Source of the DNA: Selenomonadales bacterium
GTDB taxonomy: Bacteria > Bacillota > UBA994
Direction: 5' to 3'
DNA length: 39,223 nt
Assembly (NCBI GenBank): GCA_018335585.1
Contig: JAGXRZ010000046.1
Location: 75,832-115,054 of the forward strand
The notes under the pieces are model-generated. The model saw only the letters and a program-made list of their open reading frames with translations. It was not told the DNA's origin and ran no database searches. Numbering within the stretch: position 1 is the stretch's first letter; every line of letters begins with the position of its first letter. Positions 14,038-21,540 of the stretch are shown piece after piece. A program made the position numbers and the translations under genes.

Positions 14038-14508
14038 ATGACAGAACAACAAACTAGCACCAGCCGCAGACAGTCAATCCTGCCCTATGTAAACGAGCCG
14101 GGGGGACTGCTAAAGGCGTTGCACGTGCTACAGAACGCCTCACCCGACCACTTCTTGGCACCAAGCGACCTTAAACTCGTGGCCGAGGTGTTTGGCGTGC
14201 CCGAGGCCAAAGTTTGGGGTACCGCTACGTTCTATTCGCTCTATGCAACGACGCCGCGCGGACGCCACATTATCCGCGTCTGCGAGAGCGCGCCCTGCTA
14301 TGTGGTAGGTGCCATGGACATTTTAAAGGCCCTAGAAGAATCACTAGGCGTCAAGCCGGGAGAGACCACCGGGGACGGACGCTTCACGCTCGAAGTCGCC
14401 AGTTGCCTCGGAGTGTGTGGCGTAGCACCGGCGCTCATGATTGACATGGACGTGCACGGCAACCTTAGCCGGGACAAACTAAGCGCCATTTTGGCTGAAT
14501 ACGTCTAG
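14038..14508 (+). CDS. hydC: NADH-linked hydrogenase subunit C, NuoE-like [2Fe-2S] protein
   Basis: The protein has the complete NuoE/24 kDa-subunit pattern. A helical N-terminal bundle contains YVNEPGGLLKALHVLQ and FGVPEAKVWGTATFYSLY. A thioredoxin fold follows, with the four [2Fe-2S] ligands at Cys82, Cys87, Cys123 and Cys127 (CESAPC and CLGVC). In HydABC it passes electrons at the NADH/flavin end of the complex. Its 156 residues are standard. GAAAAGAGGAAGAG precedes the ATG. It lies 11 bases ahead of hydB, in the usual C-B-A order. Confidence 0.93.
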   Translation: MTEQQTSTSRRQSILPYVNEPGGLLKALHVLQNASPDHFLAPSDLKLVAEVFGVPEAKVWGTATFYSLYATTPRGRHIIRVCESAPCYVVGAMDILKALEESLGVKPGETTGDGRFTLEVASCLGVCGVAPALMIDMDVHGNLSRDKLSAILAEYV

Positions 14509-14519
14509 GAGGGTGTGCT

Positions 14520-16160
14520 GTGAAATACTATCGGGCTCATGTACTCGTTTGTAGCGGCTCTAACTGCGCCATTAAGGGATGCAGAAGCATCAAACAGACA
14601 TGCGAGCAGGAGATAGCCCGCCATGGCCTACAGGGCGAGGTTAAGGTCGTAGACACCGGGTGTCTTGGTCTGTGCGAACAAGGCCCCGCGCTAGTGGTGT
14701 ACCCTGAGGGCGTCATGTACGGGAGATTGACGACCAACGACGTGGCGGAGATTGTCGCCGAGCACCTGTTGAAAGGCCGCTTGGTGCACCGCCTAATGCA
14801 GCAGCCGACAGGCCCTACCGGCGAAGTATCGCCGCTAGCGATGACCCCCTTCTTCCAGAAACAGAAGCGTGTCGTGCTTAAGAACTGCGGCATGATTGAC
14901 CCCGAAAGTATCGAGGACTATGTGCGGGCAGGCGGTTACACTGCTCTGGCTACGGCACTTGATACAATGACGCCGGAACGCGTTATTGACGAGATAAAGC
15001 AGTCTGGCCTCAGGGGGCGAGGCGGCGCGGGGTTTCTGACGGGCAGAAAATGGGAGTTTACGCGCGCCGCGGCCGGCCAGCAGAAGTATCTTATCTGCAA
15101 TGCCGATGAAGGCGAACCGGGCACTTTTAAAGACCGCCTGATTCTCGAAGGCGACCCGCACTTAATCATAGAAGGGATGGCCATAGCCGGCTACGCTATT
15201 GGCGCGACGCGCGGCATAATCTACATTCGCGGCGAGTATGAGCTGTCTATCCAACGCATGGAGCAGGCGATTCGCCAAGCGCGTGAAAACGGTCTCCTGG
15301 GAAGTGCAATCTTAGGCTCCGTATGCTCGTTTGACCTAGAGGTGTGTGCGGGTGCCGGCGCGTATGTGTGCGGGGAAGAAACCGCGCTTATTGAATCGTT
15401 AGAGGGAAATCGCGGGGAACCTCGTTTTAAGCCGCCCTACCCGGCACAAAAGGGCCTGTGGGGGCTGCCGACCTCGGTCAACAACGTAGAGACTTTGGCC
15501 AACGTTCCTTCCATTATTGAGAATGGGGCTGCTTGGTACCGTTCCTTGGGCACCCCTAGTTCACCCGGCACAAAGGTTTTCACGTTGACCGGCAACATCG
15601 TCAACAGCGGTCTCATTGAAGTGCCGATGGGCATTACGTTGCGCGAGGTTATTTACGAGATTGGGGGCGGAATTCCTGGCGGCAGGAAGTTCAAAATGGC
15701 GCAGACCGGTGGGACTTCAGGCGGATGCTTGGCTCCGGCGCACCTCGATATCCCTATGGACTATGACTCTCTGCAAAGCCACGGCTCAAGCCTAGGCAGC
15801 GGCGCGCTCCTGATTATGGACGACTCCCACTGCATCGTCGACCTCACGCGCTGCTTCCTTAAGTTCTTTGTGCATGAATCCTGCGGGCAGTGTACGCCTT
15901 GCCGCGAAGGGACGCCTGCCCTGTATCACCTGCTGACAAAGGTCAGCGCGGGTGAAGCAAGCCGAGCGGACATGGAGCTAATCCATAGGCTGTCCCGCAC
16001 TTTGCAGAGCAGCAGCCTGTGTGCGCTAGGACAGACCGCGCCGGTGCCTGTGTTATCCGCGCTACAGCACTTTTCCTCGGAGATAGAGGCCCACCTTGCG
16101 GGGTGTTGCCCCGCCGACAAATGCGTGATCGGAAAGGCGGTGGATAGAAGTGCTGACTAA
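14520..16160 (+). CDS. hydB: NADH-linked hydrogenase subunit B, NuoF-like flavoprotein, short C-terminus
   Basis: The domains are an N-terminal thioredoxin-like [2Fe-2S] domain (Cys11, Cys16, Cys48, Cys52; about 1-95), the NADH/FMN-binding NuoF core (RGRGGAGFLTGRKWEF, CNADEGEPGTFKDR, CGEETALIESLEG), an SLBB segment (FTLTGNI) and the [4Fe-4S] helix (ESCGQCTPCREGT with a later Cys in SSSLCALG). The subunit oxidises or reduces NAD(H) and is the site of flavin-based electron bifurcation or confurcation in HydABC. Typical HydB proteins continue with two ferredoxin-type [4Fe-4S] motifs. Here the protein stops soon after CCPADKC, so that tail is absent. The stop lies 11 bases inside hydA. Confidence 0.92.
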   Translation: MKYYRAHVLVCSGSNCAIKGCRSIKQTCEQEIARHGLQGEVKVVDTGCLGLCEQGPALVVYPEGVMYGRLTTNDVAEIVAEHLLKGRLVHRLMQQPTGPTGEVSPLAMTPFFQKQKRVVLKNCGMIDPESIEDYVRAGGYTALATALDTMTPERVIDEIKQSGLRGRGGAGFLTGRKWEFTRAAAGQQKYLICNADEGEPGTFKDRLILEGDPHLIIEGMAIAGYAIGATRGIIYIRGEYELSIQRMEQAIRQARENGLLGSAILGSVCSFDLEVCAGAGAYVCGEETALIESLEGNRGEPRFKPPYPAQKGLWGLPTSVNNVETLANVPSIIENGAAWYRSLGTPSSPGTKVFTLTGNIVNSGLIEVPMGITLREVIYEIGGGIPGGRKFKMAQTGGTSGGCLAPAHLDIPMDYDSLQSHGSSLGSGALLIMDDSHCIVDLTRCFLKFFVHESCGQCTPCREGTPALYHLLTKVSAGEASRADMELIHRLSRTLQSSSLCALGQTAPVPVLSALQHFSSEIEAHLAGCCPADKCVIGKAVDRSAD

Positions 16161-17865
16161 TGTAACGATTAACGGCAGGGCTATTGCGGTACAGGCAGGT
16201 TCGACTATTCTTGAGGCTTGCCGGCAAGCGGACATCAAGATTCCTACTCTCTGTCATCACCCGGATCAAGCGGTAAAGGCAGCCTGCCGCATATGTGTGG
16301 TGGAAGTGGTTGGGAACAGGCTTCTGCAGCCTGCCTGCTCTTACCCCGTCAGCGAAGGGATGGCCGTCAACACCGCGACTCCGGCTGTACGCGAGGCGCG
16401 CCGCACCATCCTCGAACTAATGTTGTCCAATCACCCCGCAGACTGCCTGCAGTGCCCGCGCAGCTTCACATGTGAGCTGCAGCAGTTAGCTAACGAGCTC
16501 AATGTGCGCGAAACGCCTTTCCCAAGCCTCTTGCGCCAACAGAAAACAGACCAGAGCAGTGTGTCGCTTAGGCGCACGCCAGATAAGTGCGTCAACTGCA
16601 GGCGTTGTGTTCACGCCTGCCTTTCGACCCAAGGCATCGGGCTTCTTTATACGGCAGGCAGGGGTCGCTCCACAGTGGTACAGACGACGGGCAGCGCTCC
16701 GCTCAGCGATATCCCCTGTGTGTTGTGCGGACAGTGCCTGCAAGCGTGTCCTGTAGCGGCCATTACGGAGGTAGACGAGACAGAAAGGGTTTGGGAGGCC
16801 CTTGCCGACCCTGCCAAACACGTGGTTGTCCAGGTGGCTCCCGCTATTCGCGTAGCTTTGGGCGAGGAGTTTGGCGGTGAAGCGGGCAGCGTTGTCACAG
16901 GAAAGCTTGTGGGCGCACTGCGCCGCTTAGGTTTTGACCGCGTGTTTGACACCGACTTTACCGCCGACCTGACCATCATCGAAGAAGGTCATGAGTTCCT
17001 GCATCGCCTCTCGCACGGCGGAACTCTCCCCATGATTACGTCTTGTAGCCCCGGCTGGATTAAGTTTGCGGAGCATAATTACCCAGAACACCTCGCGCAT
17101 CTCTCTAGCTGTAAATCGCCGCAACAAATGTTTGGCGCGCTCGCTAAGACCTATTACGCCGAGAAGGCCGATATCCGACCGGAAGACGTGTTTGTAGTTT
17201 CCATCATGCCCTGCACCGCCAAAAAGTACGAAGCTGCCCGTCCCGAGATGACGAGCAGCGGCTACCGCGACGTAGACGTAGTACTGACCACGCGCGAGCT
17301 AGCGCGCATGCTAAAGCAAGCCGGCATAGACTGGGCAGGGGTTCCCGCCGGAGAGTTTGACGCGCCGCTTGGCATTTCCACCGGGGCGGCGGTAATCTTT
17401 GGTGCGACGGGCGGCGTGATGGAGGCTGCCCTTCGTACCGTCTACGAAGTTGTGACCGGCCAAGAGCTCGGCAACCTGGATTTCACCGAGGTCAGGGGCA
17501 TGGTGGGCGTAAAAGAAGCCGCCGTACCTGTCGGCGACCTGGTAGTAAAGGTTGGGGTGGCGCATGGCTTAGCCAATGCACGGCAGCTGATGGAACAGGT
17601 GGCGAACGGCACGTCCCCGTATCACTTTATTGAAGTCATGTGCTGCCCGGGCGGCTGCATTGGCGGCGGCGGACAGCCAATACCTACGACTAATGCCGTG
17701 CGCGAGCGCCGCATACGCGCGATTTACAGCGTAGACGAAGCGATGACCCTACGGAAGTCGCACCAAAATCCTGCCGTGGCCAAGCTCTATGAGGAATATC
17801 TCAAGCGCCCGCTCGGCCACAAGTCGCATACGCTGTTGCATACGGAATATGTGGAAAGACGGTAG
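16150..17865 (+). CDS. hydA: [FeFe] hydrogenase catalytic subunit A of the NADH/ferredoxin-linked complex
   Basis: This subunit makes or oxidises H2. In order: [2Fe-2S] domain (Cys35, 46, 49, 63), His-ligated [4Fe-4S] (His95, Cys99, 102, 108), 2x[4Fe-4S] (Cys147/150/153/157 and 190/193/196/200), H-cluster domain, and a small-subunit tail (LYEEYLKRPLGHKSHTLLHT). The H-cluster motifs are TSCSPGW (297-303), IMPCTAKKYE, and EVMCCPGGCIGGGGQP. The Ser after Cys299 differs from the TSCCPGW of Clostridium CpI; I recall this form from other NADH-linked enzymes but cannot confirm it here. Its 571 residues are normal for HydA. With ferredoxin and NADH as partners it probably disposes of fermentation electrons as H2. 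Confidence 0.95.
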   Translation: MLTNVTINGRAIAVQAGSTILEACRQADIKIPTLCHHPDQAVKAACRICVVEVVGNRLLQPACSYPVSEGMAVNTATPAVREARRTILELMLSNHPADCLQCPRSFTCELQQLANELNVRETPFPSLLRQQKTDQSSVSLRRTPDKCVNCRRCVHACLSTQGIGLLYTAGRGRSTVVQTTGSAPLSDIPCVLCGQCLQACPVAAITEVDETERVWEALADPAKHVVVQVAPAIRVALGEEFGGEAGSVVTGKLVGALRRLGFDRVFDTDFTADLTIIEEGHEFLHRLSHGGTLPMITSCSPGWIKFAEHNYPEHLAHLSSCKSPQQMFGALAKTYYAEKADIRPEDVFVVSIMPCTAKKYEAARPEMTSSGYRDVDVVLTTRELARMLKQAGIDWAGVPAGEFDAPLGISTGAAVIFGATGGVMEAALRTVYEVVTGQELGNLDFTEVRGMVGVKEAAVPVGDLVVKVGVAHGLANARQLMEQVANGTSPYHFIEVMCCPGGCIGGGGQPIPTTNAVRERRIRAIYSVDEAMTLRKSHQNPAVAKLYEEYLKRPLGHKSHTLLHTEYVERR

Positions 17866-17868
17866 GCT

Positions 17869-17988
17869 GCACTTAGCACTTAGCACTTAGCACTTCGTGA
17901 AGGCCACCCCCGTCCCCTGCAAAGTGCGAAGTGCGAAGTTCGAAGTGCGCTCTCCTCTACTAGCAGCTATCAGCTCTCCGCTCTCCTA
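17869..17988. repeat. Intergenic heptanucleotide-repeat palindrome D
   Basis: GCACTTA heptads (17869-17895) face AAGTGCG heptads (17922-17949), then CTCTCC/TATCAGCTCTCC-type units continue to 17988 into the 3' end of the RAYT-like gene. The array sits between the convergent hydA and RAYT-like genes and could fold as a terminator-like hairpin on either strand. The unit differs slightly from AGTGCYY in the other three arrays. Confidence 0.8.
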
Positions 17989-18779
17989 TACGTCAACCTC
18001 GACACGTACGAATGATGCACGCACAAAAGTTCTGCCACCTCGGTTACAGGGTAATGGTGTTCCGTCACAGCCGTAGTGATGAGCATGCGTCTCGCCGCTA
18101 CGGCTTGCGCACTTCTCCCCTTGCTCTGCATGACGCGCAGGCTCACCCCGGTTCTTTGGCTGATTGCTGCCGCGATTTCCGCTAGCGTAGGGGTCGGTAA
18201 CGCGACAGGGGTAGGGCTCTCCGGCACAACTGCCCTCAAGGCTTGTGCCAACTCGCCTGTACCTACCGAAGTTCCGGACATGGCCTGATACCGGCGACGC
18301 GCTTCACTGCGGTCTTGCGCAATCAGGGCGAGTAGTTCGTCGCTGTCGACAAAGCTGTACCGCGTGTCGCCAAGATACGCGGTGTGACTGGTAAAGCGAG
18401 CGAGGTTCGGGTGATGCGTTAGCCCAAAAGTAACCGGCAGGTAATGCACGTAGCGAACAATTAGCAGCAGGCGTTGATCGCTGTAGCACACCCGCTCGGC
18501 ATAGCTGTCTAAAAAGACGTTGCCGTCTCGTCCGTTGCGCTTGCTGTAGTGAACAGCATATGCCTCGCGCAAAGCTGCGAGCACCGATTGTAGACGCTTA
18601 GATGGGACAGCCACTACCAGATGCACCTGTGCTTCTAACAGGGCAAAGGCGTAAACTTTAATCTGCGCAAAGCGCTTGGTTTCGGCGATTGCCTTGATAA
18701 AGTCATGCTTGTCGTGGTCGGACGTAAACGGCGTAACTCGCGGTCGCCCCTGTAGCACGCAGTAGTAAACTTCCTGCAC
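17970..18779 (-). CDS. RAYT-like protein: Y1 transposase domain plus DnaA-C-like helical domain
   Basis: The N-terminal 140 residues resemble the Y1/HUH transposase fold of REP-associated tyrosine transposases: YYCVLQGR, FIKAIAE, then LLEAQVHLVVAVP where the His-hydrophobic-His motif normally lies. A VRYVHYLPVTFGL segment holds the candidate catalytic Tyr. The C-terminus (about 200-269) looks like the DnaA helix-turn-helix that Firmicute RAYTs often carry. The first His of the HUH motif is Gln, so metal binding and nicking may be impaired. The GTG at 18779 follows a GGTGGAGG; a TTG at 18806 would add nine residues. Its 3' end overlaps a palindromic heptad array, a natural candidate substrate. 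Activity is unproven. Confidence 0.78.
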   Translation of the reverse strand: MQEVYYCVLQGRPRVTPFTSDHDKHDFIKAIAETKRFAQIKVYAFALLEAQVHLVVAVPSKRLQSVLAALREAYAVHYSKRNGRDGNVFLDSYAERVCYSDQRLLLIVRYVHYLPVTFGLTHHPNLARFTSHTAYLGDTRYSFVDSDELLALIAQDRSEARRRYQAMSGTSVGTGELAQALRAVVPESPTPVALPTPTLAEIAAAISQRTGVSLRVMQSKGRSAQAVAARRMLITTAVTEHHYPVTEVAELLCVHHSYVSRLTYRRAES

Positions 18780-18870
18780 CCACCCTCCACCTCTCTCTGG
18801 CTGCAATTTCGCTCTCAGACCATGAATTTGCTGTAGAAGTGGAGACTCCTGCTACGCGGAAAAATCTTTC

Positions 18871-19629
18871 TTAGCCTATTTTCCAGGTCAAATAGGCTTC
18901 GGTACGCGGATCCTTTGGCGCCAGGAAAAGCTCGGCCGTGGGGCCTGTTTCGACTAGTTCGCCGTTTAACACAAAGGCCGTCCGGTCGGAGATGCGACTG
19001 GCTTGGTGCATGTTGTGCGTGACGATTATTACCGTGTAGTCGTGCTTTAGCTCGCTGATAAGCTCTTCAATGCGGGTCGTGCCGACAGGGTCCAAGGAAG
19101 CGCAGGGCTCATCCATTAAGAACACTTCGGGTTCAACCGCCAAAGTGCGCGCGATGCAGAGCCGCTGCTGCTGGCCGCCGGAAAGCATTCCGCCTGGGCG
19201 CCGCAGGTGATCCTTCACTTCATCCCAAAGCGCCGCTTTACGCAGGCATGCTTCCACGCGTTCGGCTATCGCGTTACCGCGAGCTACGTCGTGCAGGCGC
19301 AATCCTTGCGCTACGTTGTCAAAAACCGAGAGGTAGGGGAACGGGCTGGGTTTCTGAAAGATCATCCCCACGCGCCGGCGCAGTTCTACCGGGTCTACGG
19401 CAGGCGAGAATATGTCTTCGTCGCCTACAGCAATGCGCCCTGACGCCCTACTCCCGGCGTGCAGCTCGTGCAGACGGTTAATGCTGCGCAACAAGGTAGT
19501 CTTGCCGCAGCCTGAGGGACCGATTAAGGCGGTTACCTGCCGCGCCGGGACAGACAGAGAGACGTTCTTCACTACTTGGTTGCGCCCGTACCAAAACGAG
19601 AAGTTATCTATGCTTACACCTTGCGCCAT
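18871..19629 (-). CDS. pstB: Phosphate ABC transporter ATP-binding protein
   Basis: This cytosolic ATPase of the high-affinity phosphate importer PstSCAB has Walker A GPSGCGKTTLL, signature LSGGQQQRL, Walker B VFLMDEPCASLD and the H-loop IVTHNM. The phosphate-family hallmarks RRRVGMIFQKPSPFP and DEDIFSP are also present. Its 252 residues are typical. The ATG follows the pstA stop by one base, with GGAGGC upstream. No phoU follows, so the regulator is encoded elsewhere or missing. Confidence 0.96.
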   Translation of the reverse strand: MAQGVSIDNFSFWYGRNQVVKNVSLSVPARQVTALIGPSGCGKTTLLRSINRLHELHAGSRASGRIAVGDEDIFSPAVDPVELRRRVGMIFQKPSPFPYLSVFDNVAQGLRLHDVARGNAIAERVEACLRKAALWDEVKDHLRRPGGMLSGGQQQRLCIARTLAVEPEVFLMDEPCASLDPVGTTRIEELISELKHDYTVIIVTHNMHQASRISDRTAFVLNGELVETGPTAELFLAPKDPRTEAYLTWKIG

Positions 19630-19630
19630 G

Positions 19631-20473
19631 TTAACGCCTCCTATTACTTAGGCCCAAAACAAGTTGTGCCGTCACATTGAGCACAAGGATAACGGCGACC
19701 AGAACTAGTGCCGCACCCCAAGCCTGTGCTTGCCAGTCGACAAAGGGAGATGTGGCGTAGTGGTAAATTAAAACTGGGAGCGAGGCCGTCGGCTGAAACA
19801 AGGAATTGAGCCAAAAGCGACTGGTAAGAGCGGTGAGTAGTACCGGGGCGGTTTGCCCGGCGGCTAGTGCTATAGCCAGCATGACGCCTACAATCAGGCC
19901 GCCTGCCGCGCCGGGAAGTATCAGCCGAAAGACCGTCTGTTGTTTGGTCGCGCCTAGCGCCATAGAGGCCTCGCGCTGACTGCTTGGCACAAGGCGGAGC
20001 ATCTCTTCCGCCGAAAGCGTGATTACCGGCACCATGACAATACTTAGAGCAATCCCACCTGCGAGGGCGGAGTAACTGCCTGTGCGCAAAACCAACTGGC
20101 CAAACACAAACAGACCTATCACCATAGAGGGAACGCCGGATAGGACGCGGCTAGCAAAACGGGCGAAGGCGGAGATTTTGCTGGTGGGATTTTGGTCAAG
20201 AAAGACGGCGGCCGCTATACAGATGGGCACGGCGATAAGCGCACCGACCCCCACCATTAGAAGGCTGCCAAGCAGCGCGTTCCCTATCCCACCCCCCGTT
20301 ACACCAACCGGAGCGGGGAGGCTAGTCAGGAACGATATGTTCACGACGGCCAGTCCGCGGCGAAAAACATAATAGAGGATTAACGATAATACCAATGTAG
20401 CCAAGCCTGCGGCCAGTACGCACAGTGTCTCAAAAACCTGACCCGCAACTTTTCGCTTGCGTAGATTCGTCAT
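19631..20473 (-). CDS. pstA: Phosphate ABC transporter permease PstA
   Basis: This six-helix inner-membrane permease pairs with PstC to form the phosphate channel. It shows the binding-protein-dependent transport fold, with the coupling-helix signature EASMALGATKQQTVFRLILPGAAGG and an N-terminal helix preceded by basic residues. Its 280 residues are normal. The start ATG follows the pstC stop closely, behind AGGGG. It lies inside the pstS-C-A-B operon. Confidence 0.95.
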   Translation of the reverse strand: MTNLRKRKVAGQVFETLCVLAAGLATLVLSLILYYVFRRGLAVVNISFLTSLPAPVGVTGGGIGNALLGSLLMVGVGALIAVPICIAAAVFLDQNPTSKISAFARFASRVLSGVPSMVIGLFVFGQLVLRTGSYSALAGGIALSIVMVPVITLSAEEMLRLVPSSQREASMALGATKQQTVFRLILPGAAGGLIVGVMLAIALAAGQTAPVLLTALTSRFWLNSLFQPTASLPVLIYHYATSPFVDWQAQAWGAALVLVAVILVLNVTAQLVLGLSNRRR

Positions 20474-20476
20474 GAC

Positions 20477-21433
20477 CTAGGTCCCCTTTCGCAGCAGCTT
20501 GGCCCATAGCGAACCTTTGACGGCACCCTCTGCGGTCTGGCTCGGGCGGTAGAAAAACCAAGCGGCAATCAGGTTAATGGCGAGCGTGATTAAAAAGAGC
20601 AGTGTCGCTAGCAGTAGTAGCGCAGAGAGGTGCAAATCAAAGGCCTCGGGGAACTCGTTAACGATTAACGAAGCCATAGTCTGCGCCGGCGCCAAAAGGG
20701 AGACCGGAATTAAGTTCGCGTTTCCAATTACCATAGTTACGGCAATGGCCTCGCCGATAGCGCGACCGAGGCCTAAGAGGATGGCCCCGACAATGCCCGG
20801 TTTGCTGCTTGGCAAAATAACCTTTGTGACTACCTCCCAGCGCGTTGCGCCTAAGGCAAACATGGCTTCGCGCAGCTCCGTGGGCACAGCCCGCATCACT
20901 TCGCCGGAGATAGCCGTAATCGTCGGCATTACCATGATCGCGAGCACTAACGACGCTGTCAGGACGCCAATTCCGAGCGAAGGCCCGGCGAAAACAGGCA
21001 AGAAGCCTAGGTGTTCGGCCAAGAACTGACCAAGGCCGGTTCTTAACCACGGTGCGAGCACAAACAACCCCCACAGCCCGTACACTACGCTTGGCACAGC
21101 TGCCAACAGCTCCACCATGAAGGACAGAGGCCTACGCAGCCGCTGGGGGACAATCTCACTGAGAAAAACGGCGGCGCCGATACTGAGCGGTGTCGCCACA
21201 GCCAGAGCAAGGACTGCGGTGGCGAGTGTCCCGAGCAACGCCGGCACAACTCCAAACTCATTACGCATGGGGTCCCAAATCGATGTCGTCAGGAACGAGA
21301 CACCAAACGCGCGCCATGCGGGTGCCGCCTGCATAGTCACCACAAGAAATATGCCGAGAACCAGCGCTATTAACCCAAGCGCCGCAAATAGGGTTATATA
21401 GTGGAAGAGGCCTTCCCGTGTATTGGCTCGCAT
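20477..21433 (-). CDS. pstC: Phosphate ABC transporter permease PstC
   Basis: This is the second channel subunit of PstSCAB. It has six membrane helices, a long periplasmic-side segment containing SFLTTSIWDP, and the coupling motif REAMFALGATRWEVVTKVILPSS. The ATG at 21433, behind GAGGGAAGG, is preferred over upstream in-frame starts to 21475 and gives 318 residues. The longer form would add a poorly supported 14-residue leader. A strong hairpin separates it from pstS. Confidence 0.94.
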   Translation of the reverse strand: MRANTREGLFHYITLFAALGLIALVLGIFLVVTMQAAPAWRAFGVSFLTTSIWDPMRNEFGVVPALLGTLATAVLALAVATPLSIGAAVFLSEIVPQRLRRPLSFMVELLAAVPSVVYGLWGLFVLAPWLRTGLGQFLAEHLGFLPVFAGPSLGIGVLTASLVLAIMVMPTITAISGEVMRAVPTELREAMFALGATRWEVVTKVILPSSKPGIVGAILLGLGRAIGEAIAVTMVIGNANLIPVSLLAPAQTMASLIVNEFPEAFDLHLSALLLLATLLFLITLAINLIAAWFFYRPSQTAEGAVKGSLWAKLLRKGT

Positions 21434-21478
21434 AACAACCTTCCCTCGCATGCTTTTAATTGCTTCTTCACGCAAGCG

Positions 21479-21508
21479 GGGGCTACGCCGACTCGCGGCG
21501 TAAGCCCC
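21479..21508 (-). promoter_or_regulatory. Hairpin between pstS and pstC
   Basis: GGGGCTTACGCCG pairs with CGGCGTAGCCCC around a five-base loop, with a single bulge. No T-run follows, so it is more likely a processing or 3'-protecting structure that raises PstS over the permeases than a full terminator. Differential expression is inferred. Confidence 0.6.
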
Positions 21509-21540
21509 TTACGAGCTCCGTTAAGCTCTAATTGCAGCCT

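Noticed and set aside
17869-17949. Array D considered as an ordinary intrinsic terminator for hydA
   Set aside because: No U-tract and a tandem heptad structure; it may stop transcription, but it belongs to the repeat family.
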